Shown here one piece after another: positions 54,536-64,000 of a stretch of DNA of 64,000 nt. Positions within the stretch are counted from its first letter, which is position 1, and each line of letters starts with the position of its first letter. The notes beneath the pieces were generated by a model. It was given only the letters and a program-made list of their open reading frames with translations. It was not told where the DNA came from and ran no database searches. The position numbers were made by a program, and so were the translations under genes. Source of the DNA: Paralithodes platypus (lineage: Eukaryota; Arthropoda; Malacostraca; Decapoda; Lithodidae); NCBI GenBank assembly GCA_032716605.1, contig CM064573.1:10641426-10705425 (forward strand). Reading direction: 5' to 3'.

Positions 54536-54865
54536 TTAAGGAGGGGGATTAGTTTGCTCTCTAAACCTCTATCAAACTTAAAAAAACATTCACAAGACCC
54601 CCCTTCGATATAAATTTGCAAAATTTTCGGTAGAAAAATGTCCCGGCCAAAGGCCGATTCCTCTAATACAGGCTCGTTATCGCTCGCCAGGGGATTTTTT
54701 TTTACACCTAAATGGCACGAAAGGTCATAATATTGGCAAAGAAATGGGGTAAGAGGTCTGAAAATCACCAAACTAATGGGGCAAATGTCTTGAAATCTCA
54801 TAACTAATAGGGCTAAACGTGAGGGAGGAGGAGGAGGACTCGAAAAATAAACTGCCTCCCCTTAA
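54536..54865 (-). mobile_element. Family A element, complete (A18)
   Basis: TTAAGGAGGGGGATTAG to CTGCCTCCCCTTAA, 330 bp, facing A17 51 bp away. Hairpin decayed (CCGGCC-AAA-GGCCGA). Confidence 0.88.
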
Positions 54866-55052
54866 CATCCTTCATTGTTTCAGTCAAAGATTAAAAGTTG
54901 CAGGTGTTACATATATACTGTAGATGATAATCAGGGTTGACAGAACTCACACCTTCCTCTTTAGAATAGTGTAAAGGCTAGATTTACTCAGCGTGCAAGA
55001 AATAACGTTATACAAAATCACTGTCTTACGAGCAGCTTAATGAAGGCTTTTC

Positions 55053-55057
55053 ATGTT

Positions 55058-55140
<83 letters not shown>

Positions 55141-55171
55141 TCTTTTTTTCTCTCTATCTTCCTCTCTCTAT

Positions 55172-55215
<44 letters not shown>
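55053..55215. repeat. (CT)n microsatellite
   Basis: Long (CT)n with ATCT and TTTT breaks. Confidence 0.97.
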
Positions 55216-55216
<1 letters not shown>

Positions 55217-55700
55217 TATCCTTTCCATTTCTAACTATACTATAAATTCCTTCAGGCGATTTCCAAGCCCTGCAAGGTTATTCACTTCTAACTATTTTCA
55301 TGTACTGTATTGCAAATTAGCGGAGGGTGGGGAGAGAGCCTTCATCTTTGCTATCTTTTCCTTCCACTTTCTCTTAGGGTTGCTACCTCTATTAGGATTA
55401 AGTCCTGGCCACCTCGCAGGGATCGTAAGATCTGTGTGGCCAGTGTACATATGTAAATCTATGTAAATCTCTCTCTCTCGCTTCACACACGGGAAGGAAG
55501 TAAAGGCAAAGGTCATCATTGGGGAAGAGGGAGGGGGGGGGGGGAGGGGGAAGAGGAGGTGAGAGAAGGAGGGCTGGAGGTAAAGAGGGGGCGTGGCATT
55601 CCCACACACACACACACACACACACACACATGAGAGAGAGAGGTTAGCTATTTACTTTTTTGCCTTCGTTAATTCCCGGCAACCCGTCATGATACGAACT
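55216..55700. other. No gene; G-run and (CA)n
   Basis: Unique sequence 55216-55465, G-rich 55525-55580, (CA)n 55602-55630. Frames are shadows of these tracts. Confidence 0.5.
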
Positions 55701-55850
55701 ATATCTATCTGTCTATCTATCTATATCTATCTATCTATATTCTCTCTCTCTATCTCTCTGTCTCTCTATCGCTCTCTATCTCTCTATCGCGCTCTCTCTC
55801 TCTATCGCTCTCTCTCTATCGCTCTATCTATCTATCTATCTATCTATCTA
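55701..55850. repeat. (TCTA)n/(CT)n tract
   Basis: TCTATC, CTCTCTATCG and TATC repeats in succession. Confidence 0.95.
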
Positions 55851-55894
55851 AGCTCCTAGATCAGTATGTTAGTAACAAATAAGTTGAAGAAAAT

Positions 55895-56118
55895 GTATTC
55901 GTGTGACACCGGTAAAAGCTGGTGTCACACGAGACCTATCATCGTCAATATACAGAACTATGGTCAATATTTTCCTGGCAACATTTCTGGAATCCTTTGA
56001 ATTGGTATCGGTAACAAATTAACTGTTTATGAACACAGGCGACACACATGTTTAATAAGTTTACCTCGCAAGCCGGCATACCAGTGTTGACGATAACTGA
56101 TGAGTGACGAAGCGTTGT
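55895..56118 (+). mobile_element. Family E MITE (E2) with an extra end
   Basis: TTCGTGTGACACCGG (right-type end, 55899) lies 4 bp before GCTGGTGTCACACGAGACC (left-type end, 55918), so two E ends abut. The interior TTCCTGGCAACATTTCTGGA matches E1 and E3. The right end is decayed. Confidence 0.7.
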
Positions 56119-56289
56119 TGAGCATTGAAAGCTCTTTCGAACTCTGTTCCAGCCGTTCCAAAACCTTCTCCTTTCTAATCCCCCCCCCCCCCGTCCCCCG
56201 ACTACTCTTTTAGCTAAATCAGTCTAAAAAGCAACACAACAATAAAAACATCAGGTCTCATATCACCCTGGCCGAGCATCTATAGCAGC

Positions 56290-56500
56290 TTCGGTCTACC
56301 CATAGATCTTCGGTATACCAGACTCGGGACTGTTCGGCCAGACAGTCTGGGTAACAACAACAACAACAAGAGTGAGACAAGTGGTAATAAGCCTCTCGTC
56401 GGAGGCTAAATCCGCTCTTATGGTACCAGCCAAGACCAATAATATAAGTACCGTACTATTGGTCTTGGTACCAGCCACAAGTTTGCATGTCGGCGCACTA
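56290..56500 (-). repeat. Repeat with (CAA)n and a bulged hairpin
   Basis: The minus strand at 56318-56365 matches the head of 1797-2310. At 56428-56474 GGTACCAGCCAAGACCAATA pairs with TATTGGTCTTGGTACC leaving a small bulge. Confidence 0.6.
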
Positions 56501-57283
56501 ATCGTCACTTACCGCATACTCACGAAGGTTCCTCAACACTCACCGTAATCAGTTAATATCGTGCGTATATATTTGTTTTTTTATTGGTCGTATGTTTGAT
56601 GAGAGGGACTACAGGTTCAATTATCGGTCTGTTGCCGGGCTGGGAGGTATTGGGGAATATATTATTATCCCTCCCAGAACGATGGCGTGCACTGTTAATA
56701 AGGAGGGTTACAAAAAGGGTAATTATAGTTTCCGTAATAATATATCCATTTAGAGATATATTTTCGGTAATACACGCAACTAATGTAAGGATAGAAAGGT
56801 CAATCACTATCAATATACCCAATGATTAGATATACCCCCTCTAGACCTGTAGCTTTTCACTAGATAAATTGATAGCTAGATAGATGGATGGTTAGATAAA
56901 TAGATAAATGGTCAGCTCAATGGGGCTAATTATGAGGGAGAAGGGGGTCCAGAAAACCCCCCAGCAAAGACCTTACCTTAATATACTTCTAACACTTCTA
57001 TTACTCTCCTCATACCCCCCCCCCCCCTCATAAATTACCGAGTAGTAGACGGGTGCTATGGGGGGGGGGGGGGGGCTACTATATAATTCAGTGGACGTGT
57101 ATTGTTCTTGATCATGAGAGGTATCATAGGGAAGAGAGAGGGCTAAACATGTGGGAGAAGGCTAAGGGGAGGGAGGGGGGGGGGGGTATGTACTGTATGA
57201 TGGGGAAGATCATGATTTATAAGGACTCGATCTCATTATTCCTAGGCTCTTTAATATTCAGCTCCCTCTACCTGCCTAGTTTA
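56501..57283. other. Unassigned; family A scraps and runs
   Basis: Overlapping frames of about 85 codons on both strands (56553-56829) match nothing I know. Family A right-end pieces lie at 56912-56965 (GGGGCTAATTATGAGGGAGA) and 57131-57160. C- and G-runs at 57018, 57060 and 57175. Confidence 0.4.
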
Positions 57284-57528
57284 TTAACCCTCTCCGACAT
57301 ATGACGCGATTTTGAGCCTATTAGGGATACTTTAAAGCCTTTATTAACATCAGGGGTATTTAAAAACCTTTAGTTTAGTTACTTCAACCTCTGCAGTTGT
57401 CTTTGAGTTAGCTGTGGGCAGAAATCTAATTTGGGAGAGGTATGGTTAAAAAAGATGTTGAGGAAACTCTATTTTCTTATCTGGCCTAATCTGGCAACCT
57501 CTGCGTCATATGAGTCTGAAGGGGTTAA
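57284..57528 (+). mobile_element. Family C TTAA element, complete (C3)
   Basis: TTAACCCTCTCCGACATATG to CATATGAGTCTGAAGGGGTTAA (shown in part), 245 bp. The interior AGTTTAGTTACTTCAACCTC and AGCTGTGGGCAGAAA matches C1 and C2. Confidence 0.9.
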
Positions 57529-57557
57529 AGGGCACAAGAGTTATTCATATTTTCTCC

Positions 57558-57587
57558 CCCCCCCCCTACTGTCTCTTTCTCTCTCTA

Positions 57588-57636
<49 letters not shown>

Positions 57637-57770
57637 CTCTCTCCCAAACACACACACTCTCACTGTCACTCTCACTCTCCTCTCTCTTAAACACACACGC
57701 ACACTCACTGTCACTCTCACACTCACTCTCAAACACACACACACACTCACTTTTTTTTTTTCCCCCCCCA

Positions 57771-57825
<55 letters not shown>

Positions 57826-57854
57826 ACACACACACTCTCACTGTCTCACTCTCG

Positions 57855-57887
<33 letters not shown>

Positions 57888-57895
57888 GTCAGCCC
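57558..57895. repeat. (CT)n/(CA)n compound tract
   Basis: CT, CA and CACTCT repeats with a T10 and C8 run at 57750. Confidence 0.95.
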
Positions 57896-58024
57896 AGCCC
57901 CCCTTCCCATTACCCTATACATAAAGAATGCCTCGAGAGGGCCTCCCTACCCACCGGTATTTATTAAGGGAAAATGGGGGTTATTTGGGCTTTGATCACA
58001 GGTAGGCCAAATTAGGGGCCTCAC

Positions 58025-58230
58025 TGTTAGGGAGAGAGAGAGAGTGGTAGAGAGAGAGAGAGATGCATTGCTTCACGATTGTCAAGACATTTATTTATTT
58101 AAAGAGAGAGAGAGAGAGAGATGCATTGCTTCATTGCATCACGATTGTAATGTTATTAACTGAGAGAGAAAGACATATACAGATTGTATTTCACTTGTCA
58201 ATTTGAAGAGAGAGAGAGAGAGAGATTACA
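58025..58230. repeat. (GA)n-headed irregular repeat
   Basis: Three or four decayed units of GAGAGAGAGATGCATTGCTT CACGATTGT. Confidence 0.75.
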
Positions 58231-58847
58231 TCACGTTAGTCAACTAGAATGGAATGCGGCCTTTAGTGCAATTTTAAATACATTTTTGTAAATGTATAGT
58301 TCATGTTTAATTCACGTATAATGCTAGGTGCTCGTACATGCATGGATTATTAATATTATACTGTGTGTGTATATGTGTCTATGTGCGTGTGTGTATGTGT
58401 TATTCACTTGCTTGTTCGTCAAGGGGAATCCACGCAATGCGAGCTAAGCTCATTATTATCGCGCCTCCTTAACTAGGAAATGTATGTGCGTGAAAAATGA
58501 AATGATGGTTAAGTGTTTATGTATCGTGGAATGGCTCGTGGATGGTGTGGTAGTCGGTTTGTAGCCAAATTGGGCGACATCTGGAAAACGTCAGGCTTAG
58601 GGTTAATCTGTACCGGTTACCATTCTGACTACGGTACCAGTCTCACCCGAAGACTTAGGTTGATCTAGTTAGCTGTAGGTTGACCAGTGCGTTACCCATG
58701 TCTCCTTGTAACGCATCCACCAACCCCAGCAGGGGACGGTCTTCACAACTTCGCCACTTACGTATCAGTTTCATATTTATACTTGCTAGGTGAACAGAGG
58801 CTACACCGTTAGGAGGACTTGTTTTTTTTTCCCAACCCAATGTCTCT
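58231..58847. other. No gene seen
   Basis: Unique AT-rich sequence with GT-rich 58360-58400. No convincing frame; that at 58655-58840 (minus) is unrecognised. Confidence 0.5.
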
Positions 58848-58918
58848 TCCCCGCCCGAGTCTCGAACCCGGGACCTTCTGGTTGTGAGCCAGACACCTTA
58901 TTAGTTACGCCACGGGGA
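58848..58918 (-). pseudogene. tRNA-Val(CAC)-like sequence, probable SINE head
   Basis: 71 nt on the minus strand. Acceptor TCCCCGT pairs with GCGGGGA (7 bp, one G-T). The anticodon stem TCTGG/CCAGA encloses CTCACAA with anticodon CAC (58884-58886). The T arm has GGTTCGAGACT (58858-58868). The D arm is poor and U8 is missing, so it is not a working tRNA. The downstream A-run suggests a retroposed, tRNA-derived element. Confidence 0.6.
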
Positions 58919-59084
58919 GGTGTGTATGTGCGTGTGAGTTTTTTTGTTTTTTACATAGACATATCAATCCCACATGGGTTCCAAACGCATTCATTTTAGT
59001 TTATATCAATGTATCCTTTTATAACGATATCAAGTAAATTATGTGGCCACGTTTCCACTGTCTATATACTATGGTTATTTGTTT

Positions 59085-59560
59085 ATATTATTACTCAACC
59101 GTCATATACTGTTTATATTATTACTCAACCGTCATATACTGTTTATATTATTACTCAACCGTCATATACTGTTTATATTATTACTCAACCGTCATATACT
59201 GTTTATTATTGTATTACGACTCAACCCGTTCATTTACTGTTTAATATTATTACTTCAACCGTCATATTACTGTTTTATATTATATATTACTCAACCGTCA
59301 TATACTGTTTATATTATTAATCAACCGTCATATACTGTTTATATTATTACTCAACCGTCATATACTGTTTATATTATTACTAACTCAAACGTTCTAATAT
59401 TACTGTTTTATATTATTACTGCCAACAGGCATATACTGTTATATTATTAACTAAACGTCATATACTGTTTATTTCATTATTAGTCAATCAACCGTCACGT
59501 TCTATATGTTTATATTTTATTACTCAAACGTCATATACGTTGTTATATGTCATTTCAACA
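59085..59560. repeat. 30-bp minisatellite decaying to the right
   Basis: About fifteen copies on CTCAACCGTCATATACTGTT TATATTATTA. The first five (to about 59205) are perfect; later ones carry many single-base insertions and deletions. Confidence 0.93.
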
Positions 59561-59639
59561 ATTGTTATCGCTGGAACAATAATTGAATTAGACTATATGC
59601 ATTTTTCACGATTTTAACTTAAAGTTAATGTTTTCATAT

Positions 59640-59698
59640 AATTCACGCACACACACACGCACACCCACACAACCCCCCCCCCCCCCCACCCCCCCACC

Positions 59699-59743
<45 letters not shown>

Positions 59744-59766
59744 TGTATATATATATATATATATAT
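59640..59766. repeat. (CA)n, C-run, (TA)n
   Basis: CA 59645-59670, C-run 59673-59697, TA 59702-59766 with an interior GACTG. Confidence 0.96.
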
Positions 59767-60073
59767 TCATATTACGCGTCTTTCCAAGTAATAACAATTA
59801 TACGTGGTTTAAGCTTTATCTCTAGTTTAAACATGGACATTTTATTTACTAATCGCATTAACTGCTAGCTGTTGCCAGGAGACCTTCGCGTTATGGCCAT
59901 CCCCTATAAATATTTCCAAACTTAATATACCTTTTACCAGAAACAACGTAGCTTAACCTTTATATTGGAGAATGTGCGGACCTCCTCTAGACCAAGCCAA
60001 CACCACCATACACATTGACTTTTATCTGTTGCCAAGAGAAGTGCCCAGTCTGCTAATATGAATTGTGTATGAC
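59767..60073. other. No gene seen
   Basis: Unique AT-rich sequence; no frame of interest. Confidence 0.5.
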
Positions 60074-60428
60074 TTAAGCGGGGGATGGGCCGGTTTTCTG
60101 GACCACTTTCTCCCTCATGTTTAGCCCCATTAGTTTTCAGATGTTAAGATGTTTGCCCCATTAGTTAGTCGATTCTAAAACCTTTCGCCCCATTTCTTCG
60201 TCAATATTTAGACCTTTCGTGCTATTTAGGTGTCGATTTTTTCCCTGGCGAACGATAGTGAGCCTGTAATGTTGGAAGAAACGGGCTTCCGGCGGGAAAT
60301 TTTGTACTGAAAAATGTACAAATTAATCTACAAGGGGGATCTAATGGATGTTTTTTTATAATTTGATGGAGGTCTAGGGAGGAAACTAGAAAAATAATGA
60401 ATACATGCAAAAATCGGCCAAAAAGTGA
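60074..60428 (+). mobile_element. Family A element, right tip lost (A19)
   Basis: TTAAGCGGGGGATGGGCC onward, 'GATGGG' subfamily like A3 and A4. It ends at AAAAAGTGAAAGGGG where A4 has CCATCCCCCCTTAA. Hairpin decayed. Confidence 0.87.
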
Positions 60429-60462
60429 AAGGGGACGTTATTTTATTTATGTATTCAGTTTT

Positions 60463-60875
60463 TATTATTACCGGTATACATATTTATTATTACCGGTATA
60501 CATATTTATTATTACCGGTATACATATTTATTATTACCGGTATACATATTTATTATTACCGGTATACATATTTATTATTACCGGTATACATATTTATTAT
60601 TACCGGTATACATACTTGTTATTACCGGTATACATATTATATTACCGTATACATTTATTTTATTACCGGTATACATATTTATTATTACCGGTATACATAT
60701 TTATTATTACCGGTATACATATTTATTAATACCGGTATACAATTCTATTACCGGTAACATATTTATTAAAATACCTATACATATTTATTATTACCGGTAT
60801 ACATATTTTATTATTACCGGTATACATATTTATTATTACCGGTATACATATTTATTATTACCGGTATACATATTT
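60463..60875. repeat. 22-bp minisatellite with ACCGGT
   Basis: About eighteen copies of TTACCGGTATACATATTTAT TA with small indels in the middle. Family A pieces lie on both sides. Confidence 0.96.
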
Positions 60876-60935
60876 GTTTTAATTTGCTCCCTATACCTCT
60901 ATCAAGCTTAAGAAATACCACCCAAAAGACTTCAT
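60876..60935 (-). mobile_element. Family A fragment (A20)
   Basis: TTAATTTGCTCCCTATACCT, CTATCAAGCTTAAGAAATAC: the left 60 bp of a minus-oriented A copy. Confidence 0.65.
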
Positions 60936-61256
60936 TAATGGCCAGAATTATACTCTGTGTTTCTTTTCAACTGACAAAATTGCATTTCTCATCAATAATT
61001 TTGTTATTTTTGAAGATTTTGTAGTGAAGTATGGTGCTAATTATATATACTTGGTCTTAATATGATGCAGAGACATAGTGGCTTCCTTTATATCCATTAA
61101 GTACCGATAAATTAACTGCTGAGGGATTGCATATACCGTCAGATGAAATGAAACAGAGTATAGTGTCCCTGAGCGAACCGGACAGTAGACGTATGGGGTG
61201 GTAACTGTTGCCGCGAGATCCCCCTATTGTATTGAAGTCTGGGGCCGTGTGTGTTA
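60936..61256. other. No gene seen
   Basis: Unique AT-rich DNA. Confidence 0.5.
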
Positions 61257-61440
61257 GTGTGTGTGTGTGTGGGGGGGGGGGGGATCGTGTTTGTGTGTGG
61301 GGTGGTATGTGTGGGGGGTCGTGTATGTGTGTGGGGGGTCGTGTACGTGTGTGTGGGGGGGGGGGTCGAGTCTGTGTGTGTGGGTTTTTTTTTGTGGGAT
61401 CGTGTGTGTGTGGGGTCGTGTATGTGTGTGTGTGTGTGAC
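61257..61440. repeat. (GT)n with G-runs
   Basis: GTGTGTGGGGGG units repeated irregularly, five or six times. Confidence 0.95.
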
Positions 61441-61511
61441 CCCAACCAGCCCACAACAGTAGACCCAGTACCTAGGGGTTAATTCACATATCCTCCCACC
61501 ACTACTACCTC

Positions 61512-61918
61512 AATAAGCAAAGGGAGATGGGGCGTTTTTCTGGTCCCCCTTCTTCCTCATGTTTAACCCCGTTAGTTTTCAGATTTTAAGACGTTCGGCC
61601 CATTAGTTTGGAGAATTTAAGACCTTTCATCCCATTAGTTTGGATAATTTAAGACCTTTCATCCCATTTCGTTGTCAATTTTAAGACCTATAGTGCCATT
61701 TAGGTGTCGATTTTTTCCTGGCGAGCCATATCCAGCCTGTAATATATGAGGAACCAGCCTTTGGCTGGGACATTCGTCTACCGAAAAATTTACAAATATA
61801 CCTTGAGGGATTTATAGGGGACTGTTTTTCTAAGTTTGAGGAATGTCTAGCGAGGAAAGTAAAACATAATATGAAAAAATGAATTACTAGGCCAAAAAAG
61901 CAGCCCCTCTCCTCTTAA
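61512..61918 (+). mobile_element. Family A element (A21)
   Basis: ATAAGCAAAGGGAGATGGGG to CCCCTCTCCTCTTAA, 407 bp. A 30-bp block (CATCCCATTAGTTTGGATAA) is duplicated. The hairpin is CCAGCC-TTT-GGCTGG (61754-61768), with bases changed on both arms yet still pairing. Confidence 0.87.
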
Positions 61919-61929
61919 AGGGGTATGAT

Positions 61930-61932
<3 letters not shown>

Positions 61933-61981
<49 letters not shown>
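61933..61981. repeat. (CT)n microsatellite
   Basis: Pure (CT)n. Confidence 0.97.
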
Positions 61982-61984
<3 letters not shown>

Positions 61985-62049
61985 CACTAACAGTAATAAT
62001 GAACCAATAGCCAGGTATAGTAATAAAGCCATATATCTACACTCCAAAT

Positions 62050-62160
62050 TAACCCCTTCCTGCCATTGTCAACACAGGGTAAAGTACACGCTCGCTACCT
62101 TTGTCTTTATTAACCCTTTCAGCACCGTGGCTTCAGTGCTTAGTGTTTGCTGGTTGATAG
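62050..62160 (+). mobile_element. Two family C/D left-end scraps
   Basis: TTAACCCCTTCCTGCCATTG (62050) and TTAACCCTTTCAGCACCGTG (62110) start like C/D elements but are cut short after 40-50 bp. Confidence 0.55.
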
Positions 62161-62164
62161 TAGA

Positions 62165-62372
62165 TGGTCACACGAGAGCTTTTTTAGTCAACATTGGATA
62201 ATCAAAAAAATTCTGGCAACATTTCTGGAATATTTTTCACTGGTATCGGAAACTAGATTGATGATAGATGAATTTACGTATCCGATATACTGAACATGTT
62301 CAACTCATAAGCTGCCAGACCAGTGTTGAGCAAAAATGTTGAGGGAATAGGCGTTCGAGTGATACCGGCTTA
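62165..62372 (+). mobile_element. Family E MITE (E3)
   Basis: GGTCACACGAGAGC to GCGTTCGAGTGATACCGGCT, interior TTCTGGCAACATTTCTGGAA. Ends are slightly decayed relative to E1. Confidence 0.8.
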
Positions 62373-62478
62373 ACGAGGAACTACAGGAAAGGCATTATGG
62401 TGTATTCCAGGGAGATACAGTATTATCTGGCAGTAAAATGTTAGAGGCAAAGGCTTGTTTCCCATAATTTGCAACGTC

Positions 62479-62696
62479 TTAAGGGGAGATCTCCACTTGA
62501 GGGATTTTTTCTTGACCCCTTTCTCCCTTATGTTTAGCCCCATTGCTTTTGATATTATAAAACGTTTGCCCCATTAGTTTAGCGATTTAAGAACTTTCTA
62601 CCGAAAAATGTAGAAATTTATCTTGAAAGGGACTCAAGGGGGTGTAATTTTAAGCTTGATGGAGGTCTAGGGAACTAACTAAATACCTCCCCTTAA
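62479..62696 (+). mobile_element. Family A element, internally deleted (A22)
   Basis: TTAAGGGGAGATCTCCACTT to TACCTCCCCTTAA, only 218 bp. The core and hairpin are missing: GAACTTTC runs straight into TACCGAAAAATG. The join is at CTTTCTACCG, consistent with a 2-4 bp microhomology. Confidence 0.9.
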
Positions 62697-62709
62697 AATC
62701 GCCAAACTA

Positions 62710-63285
62710 ATGAACCGAAATCAAAGTATATACCGTATACATCTATCTATTGTACCTATTGTACCTAATGAACCGATATAGAAGTATATACCGTATACAT
62801 CTATCTATTGTACCTATTGTACCTAATGAACCGATATAGAAGTATATACCGTATACATCTATCTATTGTACCTATGTACCTAATGAACCGATATAGAAGT
62901 ATATACCGTATACATCTATCTATTGTACCTATTGTACCTAATGAACCGATATAGAAGTATATACCGTATACATCTATCTATTGTACCTATTGTACCTAAT
63001 GAACCGATATAGAAGTATATACCGTATACATCTATCTATTGTACCTATTGTACCTAATGAACCGATATAGAAGTATACCGTATACATCTATCTATTGAAC
63101 CTATTGTACCTAATGAACCGAAATAGAAGTATATACCGTATACATCTATCTATTGTACCTATTGTACCTAATGAACCGATATAGAAGTATATACCGTATA
63201 CATCTATCTATTGAACCTATTGTACCTAATGAACCGAAATAGAAGTATATACCGTATACATCTATCTATTGTACCTATTGTAGAG
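62710..63285. repeat. 58-bp minisatellite
   Basis: Ten copies on TAATGAACCGATATAGAAGT, ATATACCGTATACATCTATC, TATTGTACC. The first unit is preceded by TTAAAATCGCCAAACTAATG, an internal family A phrase, directly after A22. Confidence 0.95.
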
Positions 63286-63455
63286 TTCGTTATCTGCAAG
63301 TGGAACCGAGGAGTGCGCCACCCTTCGGTATTTTGCATAAGGTTTATTCCCCTAGACAGGTTGCCGACCAAGGCTGACAAATCCTATCCACCCGGATTTG
63401 ATAAGGCATATATATCCCCTATATGGGTTGGCAACCAAGGCTGACATATTATATT

Positions 63456-63597
63456 TTATCACCAACCAACTTCACTTCTAAACTCAATTAATGAAATCAA
63501 CAAATACATGTGACACTCCAAGGACTCGAACCTAGAACACTCACACCGAAATTCCGCTCACTTATGCATTACGCTATCAAGACAGTTATACCAACCA
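63456..63597 (-). repeat. tRNA-derived SINE-like repeat, copy 2
   Basis: Minus strand: TGATAGCGTAATGCATAAGT (A-box-like), TCTAGGTTCGAGTCCTTGG (B box GGTTCGAGTCC), then a tail shared with 1634-1775. Confidence 0.7.
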
Positions 63598-63813
63598 CCC
63601 GGGATGATACAATAAAGGCTCTCCCTGGATTAGATAGGGTTAGGCTATACTGCGGAGCGCATTATGGCATGCAGGAAGGAAATACCTCACCCATTATTTT
63701 TTTTTTTTTTTTTTTAAGAGACAATGAACGGAGGAAGGAAAAACACAGATAAAACAAAAAGGTCCATGTGCCTAAAGGCATCCTCCATTCATAAAATGTT
63801 TGTAACAACTGGA

Positions 63814-63999
63814 TTAAAACATTTGTTGATTGTAAGTTTGTGGAAAGCAATTCGAGGGAAGTGAATTCCAAAGAGTAGTAGCTCTGGGGATAAATGAATT
63901 CTGATAAGCAGAAGTTCTGAATTGTGGAGGAGAAAGTGTAAATTCATGGGCGCTCTCAGCTTGCCCTAGTTCTACGGGGAAAGATGTGGAGAGGCGGCA
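63814..63999 (-). pseudogene. Non-LTR retrotransposon ORF2, C-terminal fragment at window edge
   Basis: Open on the minus strand from the window end to TAA (63814-63816): 61 residues including RTSAYQNSFIPRATTLWNSL and PSNCFPQTYNQQMF. R-T-x-x-x-x-x-S-F-x-P-R-A-x-x-x-W-N-S-L-P is a hallmark of LINE ORF2 C-termini. About 75 bp of 3' untranslated sequence follow to 63740, then a T-run lies at 63689-63716. It may continue beyond 64000, so truncation cannot be judged. Confidence 0.75.
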
Positions 64000-64000
64000 C

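Noticed and set aside
56553..56829. Overlapping hydrophobic frames on both strands
   Set aside because: No recognised motif, no splice sites, and both-strand openness suggests low stop density by chance.

Overview
The window is 64 kb of repeat-dominated eukaryotic nuclear DNA. Dense (CT)n, (CA)n and (TA)n microsatellites, some twenty minisatellites, TTAA-flanked foldback elements, non-LTR retrotransposon 3' ends with an 8-bp CR1-like tail, and short TTAGG runs (about 3860 and 24285) all fit an arthropod, most likely a decapod crustacean. That taxon is an inference. There is no bacterial-type gene, rRNA or CRISPR array, and almost every open frame present is a microsatellite translation.

Gene evidence is confined to about 20.9-21.5 kb. 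A GC-richer, TATA-less promoter with an initiator (A+1 at 21325) and a downstream element at exact +28 spacing precedes a plus-strand first exon that encodes a signal peptide and ends in a GTGAGT donor at 21536. A 16-codon upstream ORF stops on the base where the main ORF starts. About 290 bp away on the minus strand, a second candidate first exon (20988-21039) encodes the start of a SAP-like motif and ends in a GTATGT donor. The two look like a divergent pair. Downstream exons were not found. A weaker exon candidate lies at 42187-42264 (minus).

The rest is mobile DNA in layers. Family A (about 22 copies or fragments, 320-400 bp, TTAA-GGGGAG ends) and family B (10 copies, about 380 bp, foldback, TTAA-GGGGGGTSACC ends) share a core built round CTGGCGAGCGATAGCGAGCC and a small GC hairpin. 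Families C and D (TTAA-CCCTTT ends, piggyBac-like) are 160-245 bp. Families E (TAA duplication, Harbinger-like), F, G (TGTACACTCG ends) and one Tc1/mariner-like J element are also present. Several insertions are nested so that the host empty site can be read: C in A (8775), C in D (2414), A in D (30158), E and an A-A dimer in F (9287, 9621), and CR1 tails in D (19435, 29822). Four non-LTR C-terminal coding fragments occur on the minus strand, the best at 39542-40165, plus several tRNA-derived SINE-like pieces.

Many minisatellites begin at, or are built from, the edges of these elements (7141, 15809, 30481, 60463, 62710). The longest are 2 kb of (CTTN)n-derived repeat at 35.9-37.9 kb and a 52-bp satellite at 47.5-49.6 kb whose 38 copies read as identical.
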